From CAJJDF01 sp965655625 (GTDB lineage Bacteria; Bacteroidota; Bacteroidia; Flavobacteriales_D; CAJJDF01), in contig CBFHHA010000009.1 of assembly GCA_965655625.1 (NCBI GenBank), forward strand, positions 4,340-68,339: 64,000 nucleotides of DNA, written 5' to 3'. The position numbers were made by a program, and so were the translations under genes. Below, one piece after another: positions 8,439 to 17,966 of the stretch (positions are counted from its first letter, which is position 1; the number at the start of each line of letters is the position of its first letter). Below the pieces are notes generated by a model. It did not search any database. It saw nothing but the letters and a program-made list of their open reading frames with translations, and had not been told where the DNA came from.

Positions 8439-8450
8439 ATCTTTTTCGTT

Positions 8451-9578
8451 TTAATTATTTCCTAATTTAATTGCTTCGTCTAAATTCACGCGCTTTCCAT
8501 TTACAAACCCCATCAAAAAAGCATCTTTGTAGCCCTTTTTCTTTGCTGTTTTCAACGATTTTTGAATCGAATTGTAAGAGGAAGTATTTCCGTAATAATA
8601 TCGGTAGTACTTTCCATCTTTTTTAATCTCTATATTTTTTAGTCCTTTAAAGTTATATGATTTCGGCTCAATTTTATTCGTTGAGGAGGCTAATTGTATT
8701 TTAAATTCAACTATCGAAGCGCTAGATGCAGTTTCACGGTTTGAAGATTTGTCTGAATTCTTCCTTATTTCGTTGTATATTCTATCTCGTTTGTTTTTAT
8801 ACGTTTTAAAAGCATTATAAATTGCTTTCGCCATCTTTTGTTGATTGGCAGAACTCTTGAGATACGTATTTTCTTTTGTATTTGTAAGAAAACCAGTCTC
8901 TATCAATACACTCGGCATTGTTGTTTTATACAACACGACAAACCCCGCTTGCTTTACTCCCCTGTCTTTTCTCCCTATTTTTTTGAATTCTTTTTGAATC
9001 TCACTTGCAAAACTAATGCTTTGGTTTAAGTAAGCACTCAATTGCATGGTTCGAGCAATCAATTTTTCGGGAGTAATTTTTTGATATTTGTTGTGGCTAT
9101 CTTCCTCTAATTCTATCACTGAATTTTCACGTGCCGCTATTTCTTCTTGTTCATCCGTTTTGTGTAACCCCAATACATAAGTTTCTGTTCCATAAGGAGA
9201 AGACTTGGCATTGGCATTGGCATGAACACAAATAAACAGGTCTGCTTTTTTCGTGTTCGCAATTTTTGCTCGGTTGTCAAGCGTGACAAACTTATCGGTT
9301 TTTCGGGTATACTCAACCGTTACATCTTTGTCATTTGTTTCAATGAGTTTTCCCAACTTCAGCGCTATACTCAACGCAATTATTTTTTCTTTACTCCCTA
9401 TTCCGGAACAACCGTCATCATGACCTCCATGACCTGCATCAATCACCACAGTTTTGAACTTCTTACCTTGAGAAAAAGAAGGGGAGAAAAAAAACAACAT
9501 ACCCAACATAAGAAATATGTTTCTTACTCGTTTGTGTATAATTCTGGGAGTTATCAAGGTCATTTTTTCTAAAAACAT
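8451..9578 (-). CDS. N-acetylmuramoyl-L-alanine amidase with C-terminal SPOR-like domain
   Basis: About 375 residues from the ATG at 9578 (or 370 from 9563). A hydrophobic segment ending FFFSPSFSQ looks like a signal peptide. The Amidase_3 domain shows VVIDAGHGGHD (zinc His), FICVHANA (second zinc His) and VLIETGFLTN (catalytic Glu). It cuts the bond between MurNAc and the stem peptide, in daughter-cell separation or wall turnover. The last 90 residues (FKIQLASS onward, with KYYRYYYGN) look like a SPOR-like peptidoglycan-binding domain. The frame is open to 9710, but a TAAATTTG box at 9624-9631 on this strand and the position of the signal peptide favour the shorter start. It heads an operon with mlaD. 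Confidence 0.9.
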   Translation of the reverse strand: MFLEKMTLITPRIIHKRVRNIFLMLGMLFFFSPSFSQGKKFKTVVIDAGHGGHDDGCSGIGSKEKIIALSIALKLGKLIETNDKDVTVEYTRKTDKFVTLDNRAKIANTKKADLFICVHANANAKSSPYGTETYVLGLHKTDEQEEIAARENSVIELEEDSHNKYQKITPEKLIARTMQLSAYLNQSISFASEIQKEFKKIGRKDRGVKQAGFVVLYKTTMPSVLIETGFLTNTKENTYLKSSANQQKMAKAIYNAFKTYKNKRDRIYNEIRKNSDKSSNRETASSASIVEFKIQLASSTNKIEPKSYNFKGLKNIEIKKDGKYYRYYYGNTSSYNSIQKSLKTAKKKGYKDAFLMGFVNGKRVNLDEAIKLGNN

Positions 9579-9589
9579 AGTTTTTCGAT

Positions 9590-9597
9590 TAACTTTG
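9590..9597 (+). promoter_or_regulatory. Bacteroidota -7 box for lptD
   Basis: TAACTTTG fits TAnnTTTG exactly. It lies about 37 bases before the putative ATT start at 9634, and just upstream of the amidase start on the other strand, so the two divergent promoters interleave. Confidence 0.45.
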
Positions 9598-9623
9598 CCC
9601 GTAATTCTGTAATTAGGACAAAA

Positions 9624-9631
9624 CAAATTTA
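9624..9631 (-). promoter_or_regulatory. Bacteroidota -7 box for the amidase-mlaD operon
   Basis: Read on the minus strand this is TAAATTTG, an exact TAnnTTTG match, 46 bases upstream of the ATG at 9578. It lies within the longer open frame, which is why the longer start at 9710 is disfavoured. Confidence 0.45.
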
Positions 9632-9633
9632 AC

Positions 9634-12210
9634 ATTATACCACTTAAGCACATATTCACACAGGTATTTTTTATTAGCTTGGCATTGTTAATATTGTTAA
9701 CACCGAGCAAGTTATTAGCTCAAGAAAACACTGCACCAAAGACAGAAGTAAAATCCAAAAGATTACTGGACGAACCTGTGGAATACGATGCTGTTGACTC
9801 TACTATTCTGGATATCGTTGAACAAAAAGTATTCCTTTACAGCGGAGCGGTGGTGAAATTCGGTGAAATTCAATTAAAAGCCGGGTATATCGAATACGAT
9901 TTCAAGAATAAGAATGTGTGTGCATATCCTCGAAAAGATTCAACAGGAAAAGACATTGAATTCCCAGAATTTACAGATGGTCAAGAAACTTTTACCGCAA
10001 AATTAATGTGTTATAATTTTGAAACAAAAAAAGCTTTTGTGGAAGGAAGTAGAGCAAAACAAGGCGAAGGTTTTGTTCATTTTGACAAAGTAAAAGTGTA
10101 CGAGAATAAAGAGACTCACGGTTTGCACGGAAAATACACTACTTGCGATGCCGACCATCCGCATTATTATTTCAATATTTCGAAGGCTGTTGTAAAACCC
10201 AACGATAAAATCATAGCTGGTCCCTTAATGCTCTACATTGCAGATGTACCAACGCCTTTAGCATTGCCTTTTGGATTCTTTCCCAATCAAAAAAACAAGG
10301 GAGCTGGACTAATTATTCCGACTTACGACAATTCCGTGCCCTGGGGAAGCGGATTGAGAAATGGTGGGTATTACCTCCCAATTAAAGACAAGGCAGATAT
10401 TCAATTAACAGGGAGTATTTATGCTCGAGGAACTTGGGGGGTTCGGGCTGTGACTCGCTACAAAAGCTTATACAAACACAATGGAAATTTTCAACTATCC
10501 TTTCAAGAAAATATAAACGGGGACAAAGAACTTCCGATACTAACGAGGTACTCAAAATCGAGGATATTTTCTATAATTTGGAACCACAATCAAGACCCAA
10601 AAGCGCGACCTAATTCTACTTTTAATGCGAACGTTAATTACAATAGCAACGCAAGAACGGACATTAACTCTCAAGGAACTGGATTCTTAAATAACTCGTA
10701 TCAATCCTCTATTTCTTACCGCAAAATATTTCCAAACACTCCGTTCAGTGTAAATGTAAATGCTTCTCAAAGCGGAACCTATACTCCTGCGGATACAGCT
10801 ATTGGCAGACAGGCATTTAATAACCTTACTTTCAATTTGCCTGATATAAACTTTGCAATGAATCGGATTTACCCATTCAAAGCACTAGAGAATGACAGAA
10901 ATGCTGGAAAAACATGGATGAAAGAGGCTTCTAAAATATTTCTTACTTGGAATACGCAAATGAGAAACGAAGTAAATTTTATTGACACCGCATTGGGTGG
11001 CGATATTGTGAATCAACTCTTGCCAAAAGTTAGAAATGGAGTACAACATAATTTATCTGCAGGAACCTCTATTAAAGTATTGAAAAAGAACGTAACACTG
11101 AATCCTGCAGTTCGACTAACAGAAAGATGGTATTTTCAGGAACTAGATAAAAGGTATGATCCTTCCCAGGACAAAGTTTTATTGGATACAATGAGGGGGA
11201 TTGAGAATTGGAGCAGAGCCATGAACGGTAGCATGAGTTTGTCCGCCACCACTAAGCTATACGGCTTTTATCAGTTTGCAAATTTTGCAAAAGGAAAAAG
11301 ACAAACGCTTGTACGCCATGTGCTTACACCGAGTTTATCATACAATTATACACCTTCCCTCAATACTTATTCTGACACTCAGTATATCAATGTAAACAAT
11401 GTAATTCTTCCTTACACTCCTCTTCAGTTAGGAGTATATGGAGTACCTCCCAGAACTTCATCGGGTGCAATTGGACTTAATCTTACCAACTCTTTTGAGA
11501 TGAAAATAAAAACTAAAACTGATACGGGTATGGTTTATAAAAGGGTGAAACTTATTGATAACTTAACACTTTCGACAAGCTATGACCTCATCCGAACAGA
11601 ATTTAAATTATCAGACATAAACGTAACAGGTCGGACAACTTTATTCAAAACAATCGGGCTGAACGGAAACATGAGATTTAATCCTTATGCGCTTAACGAT
11701 ACTTCGAGGACTGAACGTATCAATGAATATGAATATGTTAAATCGGGTAAATTAGCCAGAATGACGGATGCAAACTTAGCTGCAAGTTTTAGTTTGTCTC
11801 CAGAGACTTTTAGAAAAAAGAAGTCGGAAGAAGAAAAAAAACCAGAAGAAATCAACCCGTATGACATTCCTTGGAATGCTTCTTTTACTTATAATTTGAA
11901 TGTACGAAACTTTGTAAATTCAGTAAGTGACAAAGATACAACAACCTATATCCAAACAGCTGGAGCAAGCGGATCCATTACTTTTACACAAAACTGGCGA
12001 GTAGGATTCAACTTAAACTATGACATCACAAAAAAAGAGTTATCTTACACATCATTAGATATTTACAGAGACTTACACTGTTGGGAAATGAGACTTAGTT
12101 GGGTTCCTTTTGGTCCACGTCAAAGCTACAACTTTCAGATCAATGTAAAATCTTCCATCCTACAAGACTTACAATACAAAAAACAATCTCAGCCCAACGA
12201 ATTTCGTTAA
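9634..12210 (+). CDS. lptD: LptD/OstA-like outer-membrane LPS assembly protein, non-ATG start
   Basis: About 858 residues. An N-terminal OstA-type beta-jellyroll (about 45-185) carries repeated strands such as FLYSGAVVKFGEIQLKAGY, followed by a long C-terminal beta-barrel region with alternating aromatic strands ending in FQINVKSS. LptD with LptE inserts lipopolysaccharide into the outer leaflet. The frame is open from 9613 and contains no ATG or GTG in the right place. The usable starts are ATT at 9634, ATA at 9637 or TTG at 9679. Only an upstream start gives a complete signal peptide (basic PLKH, hydrophobic FFISLALLILL, cleavage after LLAQ), so 9634 is shown as a provisional start. The rest of the gene is intact. 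It is followed by a beta-barrel gene and a PorE-like gene on the same strand. Confidence 0.88.
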   Translation: MIPLKHIFTQVFFISLALLILLTPSKLLAQENTAPKTEVKSKRLLDEPVEYDAVDSTILDIVEQKVFLYSGAVVKFGEIQLKAGYIEYDFKNKNVCAYPRKDSTGKDIEFPEFTDGQETFTAKLMCYNFETKKAFVEGSRAKQGEGFVHFDKVKVYENKETHGLHGKYTTCDADHPHYYFNISKAVVKPNDKIIAGPLMLYIADVPTPLALPFGFFPNQKNKGAGLIIPTYDNSVPWGSGLRNGGYYLPIKDKADIQLTGSIYARGTWGVRAVTRYKSLYKHNGNFQLSFQENINGDKELPILTRYSKSRIFSIIWNHNQDPKARPNSTFNANVNYNSNARTDINSQGTGFLNNSYQSSISYRKIFPNTPFSVNVNASQSGTYTPADTAIGRQAFNNLTFNLPDINFAMNRIYPFKALENDRNAGKTWMKEASKIFLTWNTQMRNEVNFIDTALGGDIVNQLLPKVRNGVQHNLSAGTSIKVLKKNVTLNPAVRLTERWYFQELDKRYDPSQDKVLLDTMRGIENWSRAMNGSMSLSATTKLYGFYQFANFAKGKRQTLVRHVLTPSLSYNYTPSLNTYSDTQYINVNNVILPYTPLQLGVYGVPPRTSSGAIGLNLTNSFEMKIKTKTDTGMVYKRVKLIDNLTLSTSYDLIRTEFKLSDINVTGRTTLFKTIGLNGNMRFNPYALNDTSRTERINEYEYVKSGKLARMTDANLAASFSLSPETFRKKKSEEEKKPEEINPYDIPWNASFTYNLNVRNFVNSVSDKDTTTYIQTAGASGSITFTQNWRVGFNLNYDITKKELSYTSLDIYRDLHCWEMRLSWVPFGPRQSYNFQINVKSSILQDLQYKKQSQPNEFR

Positions 12211-12237
12211 GTCTTTCTCATTCTTGAATTATTCTTC

Positions 12238-12245
12238 TAAATTTG
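12238..12245 (+). promoter_or_regulatory. Possible -7 box for the small beta-barrel gene
   Basis: TAAATTTG, an exact match to TAnnTTTG, ends 18 bases before the ATG at 12264. It suggests that the 12264 gene and porE can be transcribed separately from lptD. Confidence 0.4.
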
Positions 12246-12263
12246 ATAAAACGGAACAACTCT

Positions 12264-12923
12264 ATGAAAAAAACATTCCTTTTAGTGGTTATTTCCTGTC
12301 TACTTCTGAAAGGATATTCTCAGACCGAAACAGAAAAATTGATAACAAAAAATTGGACTATTTCCACGAATCTAATTTCCCAACCTTATTTATTTTTGCC
12401 AAAAAATAGACTTCCCAATGTATTTACCGGAGTGGGAATAACCCGCTATTTTGGAAAGATTGGAGTTCGACTAAACTACCACCATTTCGACAATAACAAA
12501 TCGAGCTTATTTCTTCTTGATAGTAATTTGGTGAATGAACATTCTTTTTCCAGAGAGAATGTGGTAAAAATTGGAATGGAGTACAAGAAAAACTATGCTG
12601 ACATAATCGCATTGCGATTTTTTGCCGATTATGCTTACATCCCATATACTTCTGAATCAGAAATTTACGAAGACCGACAAACCCCTATTCTGTTTAATGA
12701 AAACAAAGGAATTTGTCACGGTGCGATTGTTGGGTTAGGAATCGATTGGAAATTCTCGGAGCATTTTTCTCTGGGCGCAGAAACAAGAATCGATTTTTTA
12801 TTTTTCGAACAAAATCAAAAAATTCAAAATTTTAAGAACGGAAATACCGTTGAATATCATGTTTCGGCTAACACCATGAATTTAAAGCTAATTGGAAACG
12901 TCAGCTTTAATTACCATTTTTAA
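12264..12923 (+). CDS. Predicted small outer-membrane beta-barrel protein, function unknown
   Basis: 219 residues from ATG 12264, the first codon of a clear signal peptide (MKKTFLLVVISCLLLKGYSQ). The mature part alternates hydrophobic and polar residues in short strands separated by turns, e.g. GVGITRYFGKIGVRLNYHHF, and ends SFNYHF with a terminal Phe, the usual signal for BAM-dependent insertion. I do not recognise a named family. The frame opens at 12243, but the residues before the Met do not form part of a signal peptide. It is 53 bases after lptD and only 8 bases before the PorE-like gene, so co-expression with the latter is likely. Confidence 0.78.
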   Translation: MKKTFLLVVISCLLLKGYSQTETEKLITKNWTISTNLISQPYLFLPKNRLPNVFTGVGITRYFGKIGVRLNYHHFDNNKSSLFLLDSNLVNEHSFSRENVVKIGMEYKKNYADIIALRFFADYAYIPYTSESEIYEDRQTPILFNENKGICHGAIVGLGIDWKFSEHFSLGAETRIDFLFFEQNQKIQNFKNGNTVEYHVSANTMNLKLIGNVSFNYHF

Positions 12924-12931
12924 TTTATTTC

Positions 12932-14917
12932 ATGAAATCACACTTTTTAATACTTTTAAGCGTAATACTCACTTTCTCAAGTTGTAGATCAATAGCCCAA
13001 TCGTCTGTTTACGGTTCCAAAAGCAAAAAAGCTGAGGAGCTTTTTAAAAAAGGATACACAGCTTACAGAAATAGTTACGGTAGCGATGAAAAACTTCAAG
13101 AAGCTAAAAACTACCTACTGAAAGCCATTAAAAAAGACCCGGAATTTGCGGCAGCTTACCTACTGATGGGAGAAATAGAAATTGCAAAAGGTGATTTATC
13201 AAAAGCAATTGACTACAAAGAACAAGCGCTTTCAATCAATCCCGAATATTCTAAAAATGAGTATTTTTATTTGGCTCGTTTGTTAATGAGAGCGGGAGAA
13301 TATGAAAAATGCAAAAAAAATTCGTTGAAATTTTTGACTTTCAAAAACACCAATGTGAATTTTCAGTCAGAAGCCAGACAAATGACTGTTAATTGTGATT
13401 TTGCTTCGGAAGCTATACAATCTCCAGTTCCTTTTAACCCCAAAAATTTAGGTAACAACATTAATTCGGACAGACCAGAATACTTTCCCACTTTTACGGG
13501 AGATGGAAATACAATTTTGTTTACACGAAGAGTACTGGAGCCCCGAGCAATTAGAAGAGGTGGACAACAAGAGGATTTTTTCATCAGTTCCAAGGAAAAA
13601 GCAGATTGGAAAGAAGCCACTCCACTTGCCAACAGTATCAACTCTTTTTTTAACGAGGGAGCACCTACCCTTTCGGCCGATGGTAATTTCTTGATTTTTA
13701 CTTCTTGCCAAGGAATTGACGGGAAATATGGGGACAACCGAACAGGGAAAGGAAGTTGCGATTTGTTTTATGCAAGAAGAATAGGAAATAAATGGGGAAA
13801 GCCAAGAAATTTAGGTTCTAAAATCAACACTCGACATTGGGAGTCTCAACCTTGTTTTTCGGCAGATGGCAGAACTCTGTACTTTATCAGAGCAATAAAA
13901 ACAGGAAGATCGCTTGATCCAGACCAACAAGATATTTATGTTTCCAAGCTGCAAAATAGCGGTTACTGGACGGAACCCAAAAAACTGTCCAACAGAATAA
14001 ACACCCCTTTACGCGAAGAATCCGTATACATTCATCCTGACGGTCAAACACTTTATTTTGGCTCGAATGGGCATCCAGGAATGGGCGGTATGGATTTGTA
14101 TTTCTCTCGCTTGCAAGAAAATGGAGAATGGGGAAAGCCAATCAATTTAGGTTATCCCATTAATACAAGCCGAAATGAAAACAGCATTGTGGTTTCGCCT
14201 GACGGAACTTTGGCCTATTTCGCTTCAGACCGCGAAGGAGGTTTTGGAGATTTAGACTTATATTCCTTTGAGCTTCCAGAGAAAGCAAAACCCATTTATG
14301 CTTCGTACATGAAAGGAATTGTGTATGATGAGGAAACGAAAGAAAAACTCAGTGCCACTTTTGAAATAATTGATATTGCAACCAACGAAGTACTACTCAT
14401 TTCTAATTCGGATCCTGTTACTGGCGAATTTTTGGTGAATATTCCTACAAACAAAAATTTGGCGATTAATGTGGCCAAAAAAGGGTATTTCTTTTTCTCA
14501 AAAAGCTTCTCTGTTCATACCACAAAAAAACCTCAAAACACGGATATTCCTTTGAGTAAAATTAAAGTAAGCGACAAGCCATTCGTTCTTGAAAATATCT
14601 TTTTTGATGTTGCGAAGTTCAATTTGAAACAAGAATCTCGCGCAGAACTAGACAAATTATATGAATTAATGGTTCAGAACGAAGCGGTGAGGATAGAAAT
14701 TGGTGGACATACAGATAGTGATGGAAACGCTCAACAAAATCAGGAGCTTTCAGAAAAAAGAGCCAAATCAGTTGTTAATTACCTAGTATTGAAGGGAATT
14801 AAACTCTCGAGATTGACCTATGCTGGCTATGGTTCTACTAAGCCAAGAGCAAAGAACGATACAGAAAAAAACAAAGCCCTGAACAGAAGAACGGAAGTAA
14901 AAATAATTGGCGCTTAA
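12932..14917 (+). CDS. PorE-like lipoprotein: TPR, beta-propeller, CRD and OmpA domains
   Basis: 661 residues. The signal peptide ends LTFSSC, giving a lipobox Cys18. The domains in order are TPR repeats (about 34-150), a PD40/WD40-like beta-propeller with several SADG/SPDG-type blades (about 175-450, e.g. PTLSADGNFLIF and YIHPDGQTLYFGSN), a carboxypeptidase-regulatory-like domain (about 457-540) and an OmpA C-terminal peptidoglycan-binding domain (about 552-661, with GGHTDSDGN and NRRTE). This exact order is that of PorE, the T9SS component that ties the secretion machinery to peptidoglycan. The identification rests on architecture and on the several T9SS cargo proteins nearby; other Bacteroidota OmpA proteins share it, so the symbol is withheld. 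A terminator follows. Confidence 0.87.
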   Translation: MKSHFLILLSVILTFSSCRSIAQSSVYGSKSKKAEELFKKGYTAYRNSYGSDEKLQEAKNYLLKAIKKDPEFAAAYLLMGEIEIAKGDLSKAIDYKEQALSINPEYSKNEYFYLARLLMRAGEYEKCKKNSLKFLTFKNTNVNFQSEARQMTVNCDFASEAIQSPVPFNPKNLGNNINSDRPEYFPTFTGDGNTILFTRRVLEPRAIRRGGQQEDFFISSKEKADWKEATPLANSINSFFNEGAPTLSADGNFLIFTSCQGIDGKYGDNRTGKGSCDLFYARRIGNKWGKPRNLGSKINTRHWESQPCFSADGRTLYFIRAIKTGRSLDPDQQDIYVSKLQNSGYWTEPKKLSNRINTPLREESVYIHPDGQTLYFGSNGHPGMGGMDLYFSRLQENGEWGKPINLGYPINTSRNENSIVVSPDGTLAYFASDREGGFGDLDLYSFELPEKAKPIYASYMKGIVYDEETKEKLSATFEIIDIATNEVLLISNSDPVTGEFLVNIPTNKNLAINVAKKGYFFFSKSFSVHTTKKPQNTDIPLSKIKVSDKPFVLENIFFDVAKFNLKQESRAELDKLYELMVQNEAVRIEIGGHTDSDGNAQQNQELSEKRAKSVVNYLVLKGIKLSRLTYAGYGSTKPRAKNDTEKNKALNRRTEVKIIGA

Positions 14918-14942
14918 GCTTGAATCCAGAAAAGATCAATTC

Positions 14943-14976
14943 AAAACAAAGGCTCACAAACTGCCTTGTTTTTTTA
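14943..14976 (+). terminator. Terminator after the PorE-like gene
   Basis: AACAAAGGC and GCCTTGTT pair around a 9-base loop with one bulged A, followed by a tract of T. It ends the lptD/porE unit before maeB. Confidence 0.6.
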
Positions 14977-15043
14977 ACAAAAATTAGCCAGCAAAGGACT
15001 AGGAAAACTGCCCCTAATTGTTTCATTTCTCTTGTTATTAATC

Positions 15044-15051
15044 TATCTTTG
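15044..15051 (+). promoter_or_regulatory. Bacteroidota -7 box for maeB-ppa
   Basis: TATCTTTG, an exact TAnnTTTG match, 18 bases before the maeB ATG at 15070. A TTG about 23 bases further upstream could serve as the -33 element. Confidence 0.55.
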
Positions 15052-15069
15052 CAGGGTTAAAATTAACGT

Positions 15070-17355
15070 ATGAATAGTAAAAGAAAAAAGAGCGAAGCGC
15101 TCAAATATCATAGCCATCCCAAACCAGGAAAAATCGAGGTAGTACCAACAAAAAAGTACTCATCTCAAAGAGATTTATCTCTCGCCTACTCGCCAGGAGT
15201 AGCGCAACCTTGTTTGGAAATAGCAGAAAATAAAGACGATGTATATAAATACACCTCAAAAGGTAACCTTGTAGCGGTTATCTCAAACGGTACAGCTGTA
15301 TTGGGACTAGGAAATATTGGTCCTGAGGCATCCAAACCTGTGATGGAAGGAAAGGGAGTGCTGTTTAAAATATTTGCAGATATTGACGTTTTTGACATTG
15401 AAGTAGACACAGAAAACGTAGATGAATTTGTGGAAACTGTGAAACGTATTGCCCCTACTTTTGGTGGTATAAACCTGGAAGACATTAAAGCTCCTGAAGC
15501 TTTTGAAATAGAAAGAAGACTGGTAGAAGAACTAGATATTCCTGTGATGCATGATGACCAGCATGGTACAGCTATTATTTCTACTGCGGCCTTAAAAAAT
15601 GCCATTGAAATTGCAAAAAAAGATATTGCCAAAGTGAAGATTGTGGTAAATGGAGCGGGAGCTGCAGCAATATCCTGTACAAGATTGTATATTTCTCTTG
15701 GAGCAAAAAAGGAAAACATCATCATGTGTGATAGCAAAGGTGTAATCCAAAAAAGCAGAAAGAACTTAACTTCACAAAAAGCTGAATTCGCAACAGACAG
15801 GGAAGACATGCATACGTTGGAAGATGCGATGAAAAATTCGGATGTATTTGTAGGGCTTTCAAAAGGGAATATTGTTTCTCCTGAAATGCTAAAAACTATG
15901 GCCAAAAATCCAATTGTTTTTGCAATGGCAAACCCTGAACCGGAAATAGAATATGACTTGGCAATTAAAACGAGAGATGACATTATCATGGCAACGGGTA
16001 GGTCAGACTATCCGAACCAGGTAAACAACGTTCTTGGTTTTCCATTCATATTTAGAGGTGCACTTGACGTAAGAGCCACTAAAATTAATGAGGCGATGAA
16101 GATGGCAGCAGTTCATGCTTTGGCCGATTTGGCGAAAGAATCCGTACCAGAACAAGTAAATATTACCTACAATGAAGTGAATATTTCATTCGGAAAAGAC
16201 TATATCATACCGAAACCATTTGATCAGCGATTAATTTCTGAAATACCTCCTGCCGTGGCAAAAGCAGCTATGGAAAGCGGAGTGGCATTGCAGCCCATTA
16301 CAAATTGGGAAAAGTACAAGCATGATTTGGAAGACAGATTAGGGACTGGAAACAAAATTGTTCGTTTGTTGCACAATCGAGCAAAGGCTCAACCAAAACG
16401 AGTAGTGTTTGCAGAAGCCGATCATTTAGATGTATTGAAAGCCGCTCAAGTTGTGTATGAAGAAGGGATTGCGATTCCAATTTTGTTGGGAGACAAAGAG
16501 ACGATCGAAGAACTGATGGATGAAATTGGTTTTGACAGTAAAATTGAAATCATTGATCCTAAATCTTACAAAGAGAGAAAAAGAAAAAGAATTTTTGCAG
16601 AAAAATACTGGGAATTGCGTCAAAGAAAAGGGGTAACCATGTTTGATGCAGATAAAATAATGAGAGAAAGAAATTACTTTGCTACCATGATGCTCAACGA
16701 AGGAGATGCTGATGCTTTTATATCGGGTTATGCCAGAAAGTATTCTACTGTTTTGAAACCTTTGATAGAAATCATACCAAAAGTAGAAGGAGTAGATAAA
16801 ATATCCTCAACAAATGTAATGCTAACCAAAAGAGGTCCCATGTTTCTTTCCGATACAGCAATTACACCTAACCCTACAGGGAAAGATTTAGCGCTTATTG
16901 CAGAAATGACTGCCACTGTTGTGAAGATGTTTGGGATGACTCCTGCTCTAGCTATGTTGTCTTATTCGAACTTTGGTTCGGCAGATAATCACACATCAAG
17001 AAAAGTAAAGGAGGCTATTGCCATACTTCACGAATGCTGTCCTGATTTAGTGATTGATGGTGAAATTCAAGCGGACTTTGCCTTGAACCCGGAAATGCTG
17101 AAAGAAAAGTTTCCTTTCTCTAAATTGGTTGGAAAAAATGTAAACGGATTGATATTTCCTAATCTTGATTCTGCAAATATCAATTACAAACTACTGAAAG
17201 AACTAAACGGAATAGACTCAATAGGTCCAGTGATTATGGGACTGACAAAACCAGCACATATTTTACAACTGGGTGCAAGTGTAGATGAAATCGTAAACAT
17301 GACTGCATTGGCAGTAGTGGACGCACAAAACAAAGAAAAATTAGAGAAATATTAG
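15070..17355 (+). CDS. maeB: NADP-dependent malic enzyme with C-terminal phosphotransacetylase-like domain
   Basis: 761 residues, the full length of the MaeB hybrid type. The N-terminal malic enzyme part (about 1-430) shows the substrate motif VMHDDQHGTAI (about 159-169), the NAD(P)-binding GAGAAAISC (about 196-204) and FAMANPEPEI. The C-terminal part (about 435-761) resembles phosphate acetyltransferase, including MFLSDTAITPNP; in hybrid malic enzymes this domain is thought to bind acetyl-CoA for regulation rather than to catalyse. The reaction is oxidative decarboxylation of malate to pyruvate with NADPH formation. The stop is 3 bases before the ppa start, so the pair is an operon. Confidence 0.96.
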   Translation: MNSKRKKSEALKYHSHPKPGKIEVVPTKKYSSQRDLSLAYSPGVAQPCLEIAENKDDVYKYTSKGNLVAVISNGTAVLGLGNIGPEASKPVMEGKGVLFKIFADIDVFDIEVDTENVDEFVETVKRIAPTFGGINLEDIKAPEAFEIERRLVEELDIPVMHDDQHGTAIISTAALKNAIEIAKKDIAKVKIVVNGAGAAAISCTRLYISLGAKKENIIMCDSKGVIQKSRKNLTSQKAEFATDREDMHTLEDAMKNSDVFVGLSKGNIVSPEMLKTMAKNPIVFAMANPEPEIEYDLAIKTRDDIIMATGRSDYPNQVNNVLGFPFIFRGALDVRATKINEAMKMAAVHALADLAKESVPEQVNITYNEVNISFGKDYIIPKPFDQRLISEIPPAVAKAAMESGVALQPITNWEKYKHDLEDRLGTGNKIVRLLHNRAKAQPKRVVFAEADHLDVLKAAQVVYEEGIAIPILLGDKETIEELMDEIGFDSKIEIIDPKSYKERKRKRIFAEKYWELRQRKGVTMFDADKIMRERNYFATMMLNEGDADAFISGYARKYSTVLKPLIEIIPKVEGVDKISSTNVMLTKRGPMFLSDTAITPNPTGKDLALIAEMTATVVKMFGMTPALAMLSYSNFGSADNHTSRKVKEAIAILHECCPDLVIDGEIQADFALNPEMLKEKFPFSKLVGKNVNGLIFPNLDSANINYKLLKELNGIDSIGPVIMGLTKPAHILQLGASVDEIVNMTALAVVDAQNKEKLEKY

Positions 17356-17358
17356 AAA

Positions 17359-17907
17359 ATGGCAATAGACAAAACAAACCCATGGCATAAGGTGGCAATA
17401 GGAAAAGAAACTCCAGCCGTGGTAAATGGAATTATAGAAATTCCCAAAAATACAAGAGCAAAGTACGAGTTAGATAAAGAATCAGGAATGTTATTGATGG
17501 ATAGAGTAATTTTCTCTTCTATGCATTACCCAGCTAATTATGGATTTATTCCACAAACGTATTGTGATGACAAAGATCCGTTGGATATCATGATTTTAAG
17601 CCAGATAGACGTTGTTCCGATGTGTATTGTTTCGGCAAAGGTTATTGGTGTTATGAGAATGATTGATGGAGGTGAAATGGACGATAAAATTATTGCCGTT
17701 GCAGAGCATGATATGAGTGTGAATCACATGAACGACATTTCGGATCTTCCTGCTCACTGGATTAAAGAATTGCGTAACTTCTTTGAAGATTACAAAAAAT
17801 TAGAAAACAAAAAGGTAGAAGTAGAAGAGTTTCAGGACGCGGCTACTGCGAGAAAAATCATTAAAAAAAGCATGGAAGACTACAAAGAGTACGTTGAAAA
17901 CAAATAG
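17359..17907 (+). CDS. ppa: Inorganic pyrophosphatase, family I
   Basis: 182 residues with the family I signature DDKDPLDIM (about 71-79) carrying the metal-binding Asp residues, and an upstream KYELDKESG strand with conserved Lys and Glu. It hydrolyses pyrophosphate from biosynthetic reactions to two phosphates, with magnesium, in the cytoplasm. It starts 3 bases after maeB and so is probably co-transcribed. A strong terminator lies 26 bases after the stop. Confidence 0.96.
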   Translation: MAIDKTNPWHKVAIGKETPAVVNGIIEIPKNTRAKYELDKESGMLLMDRVIFSSMHYPANYGFIPQTYCDDKDPLDIMILSQIDVVPMCIVSAKVIGVMRMIDGGEMDDKIIAVAEHDMSVNHMNDISDLPAHWIKELRNFFEDYKKLENKKVEVEEFQDAATARKIIKKSMEDYKEYVENK

Positions 17908-17933
17908 CCTACTTGTAGCAAATACTAATGACA

Positions 17934-17966
17934 AAACACCTAAACTGGCAGCTTAGGTGTTTTTTT
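17934..17966 (+). terminator. Rho-independent terminator after ppa
   Basis: A 9-bp stem AACACCTAA / TTAGGTGTT with a 9-base loop and a run of T. The rnz gene of the opposite strand stops inside the T tract, so the genes are convergent and tightly packed. Confidence 0.85.
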
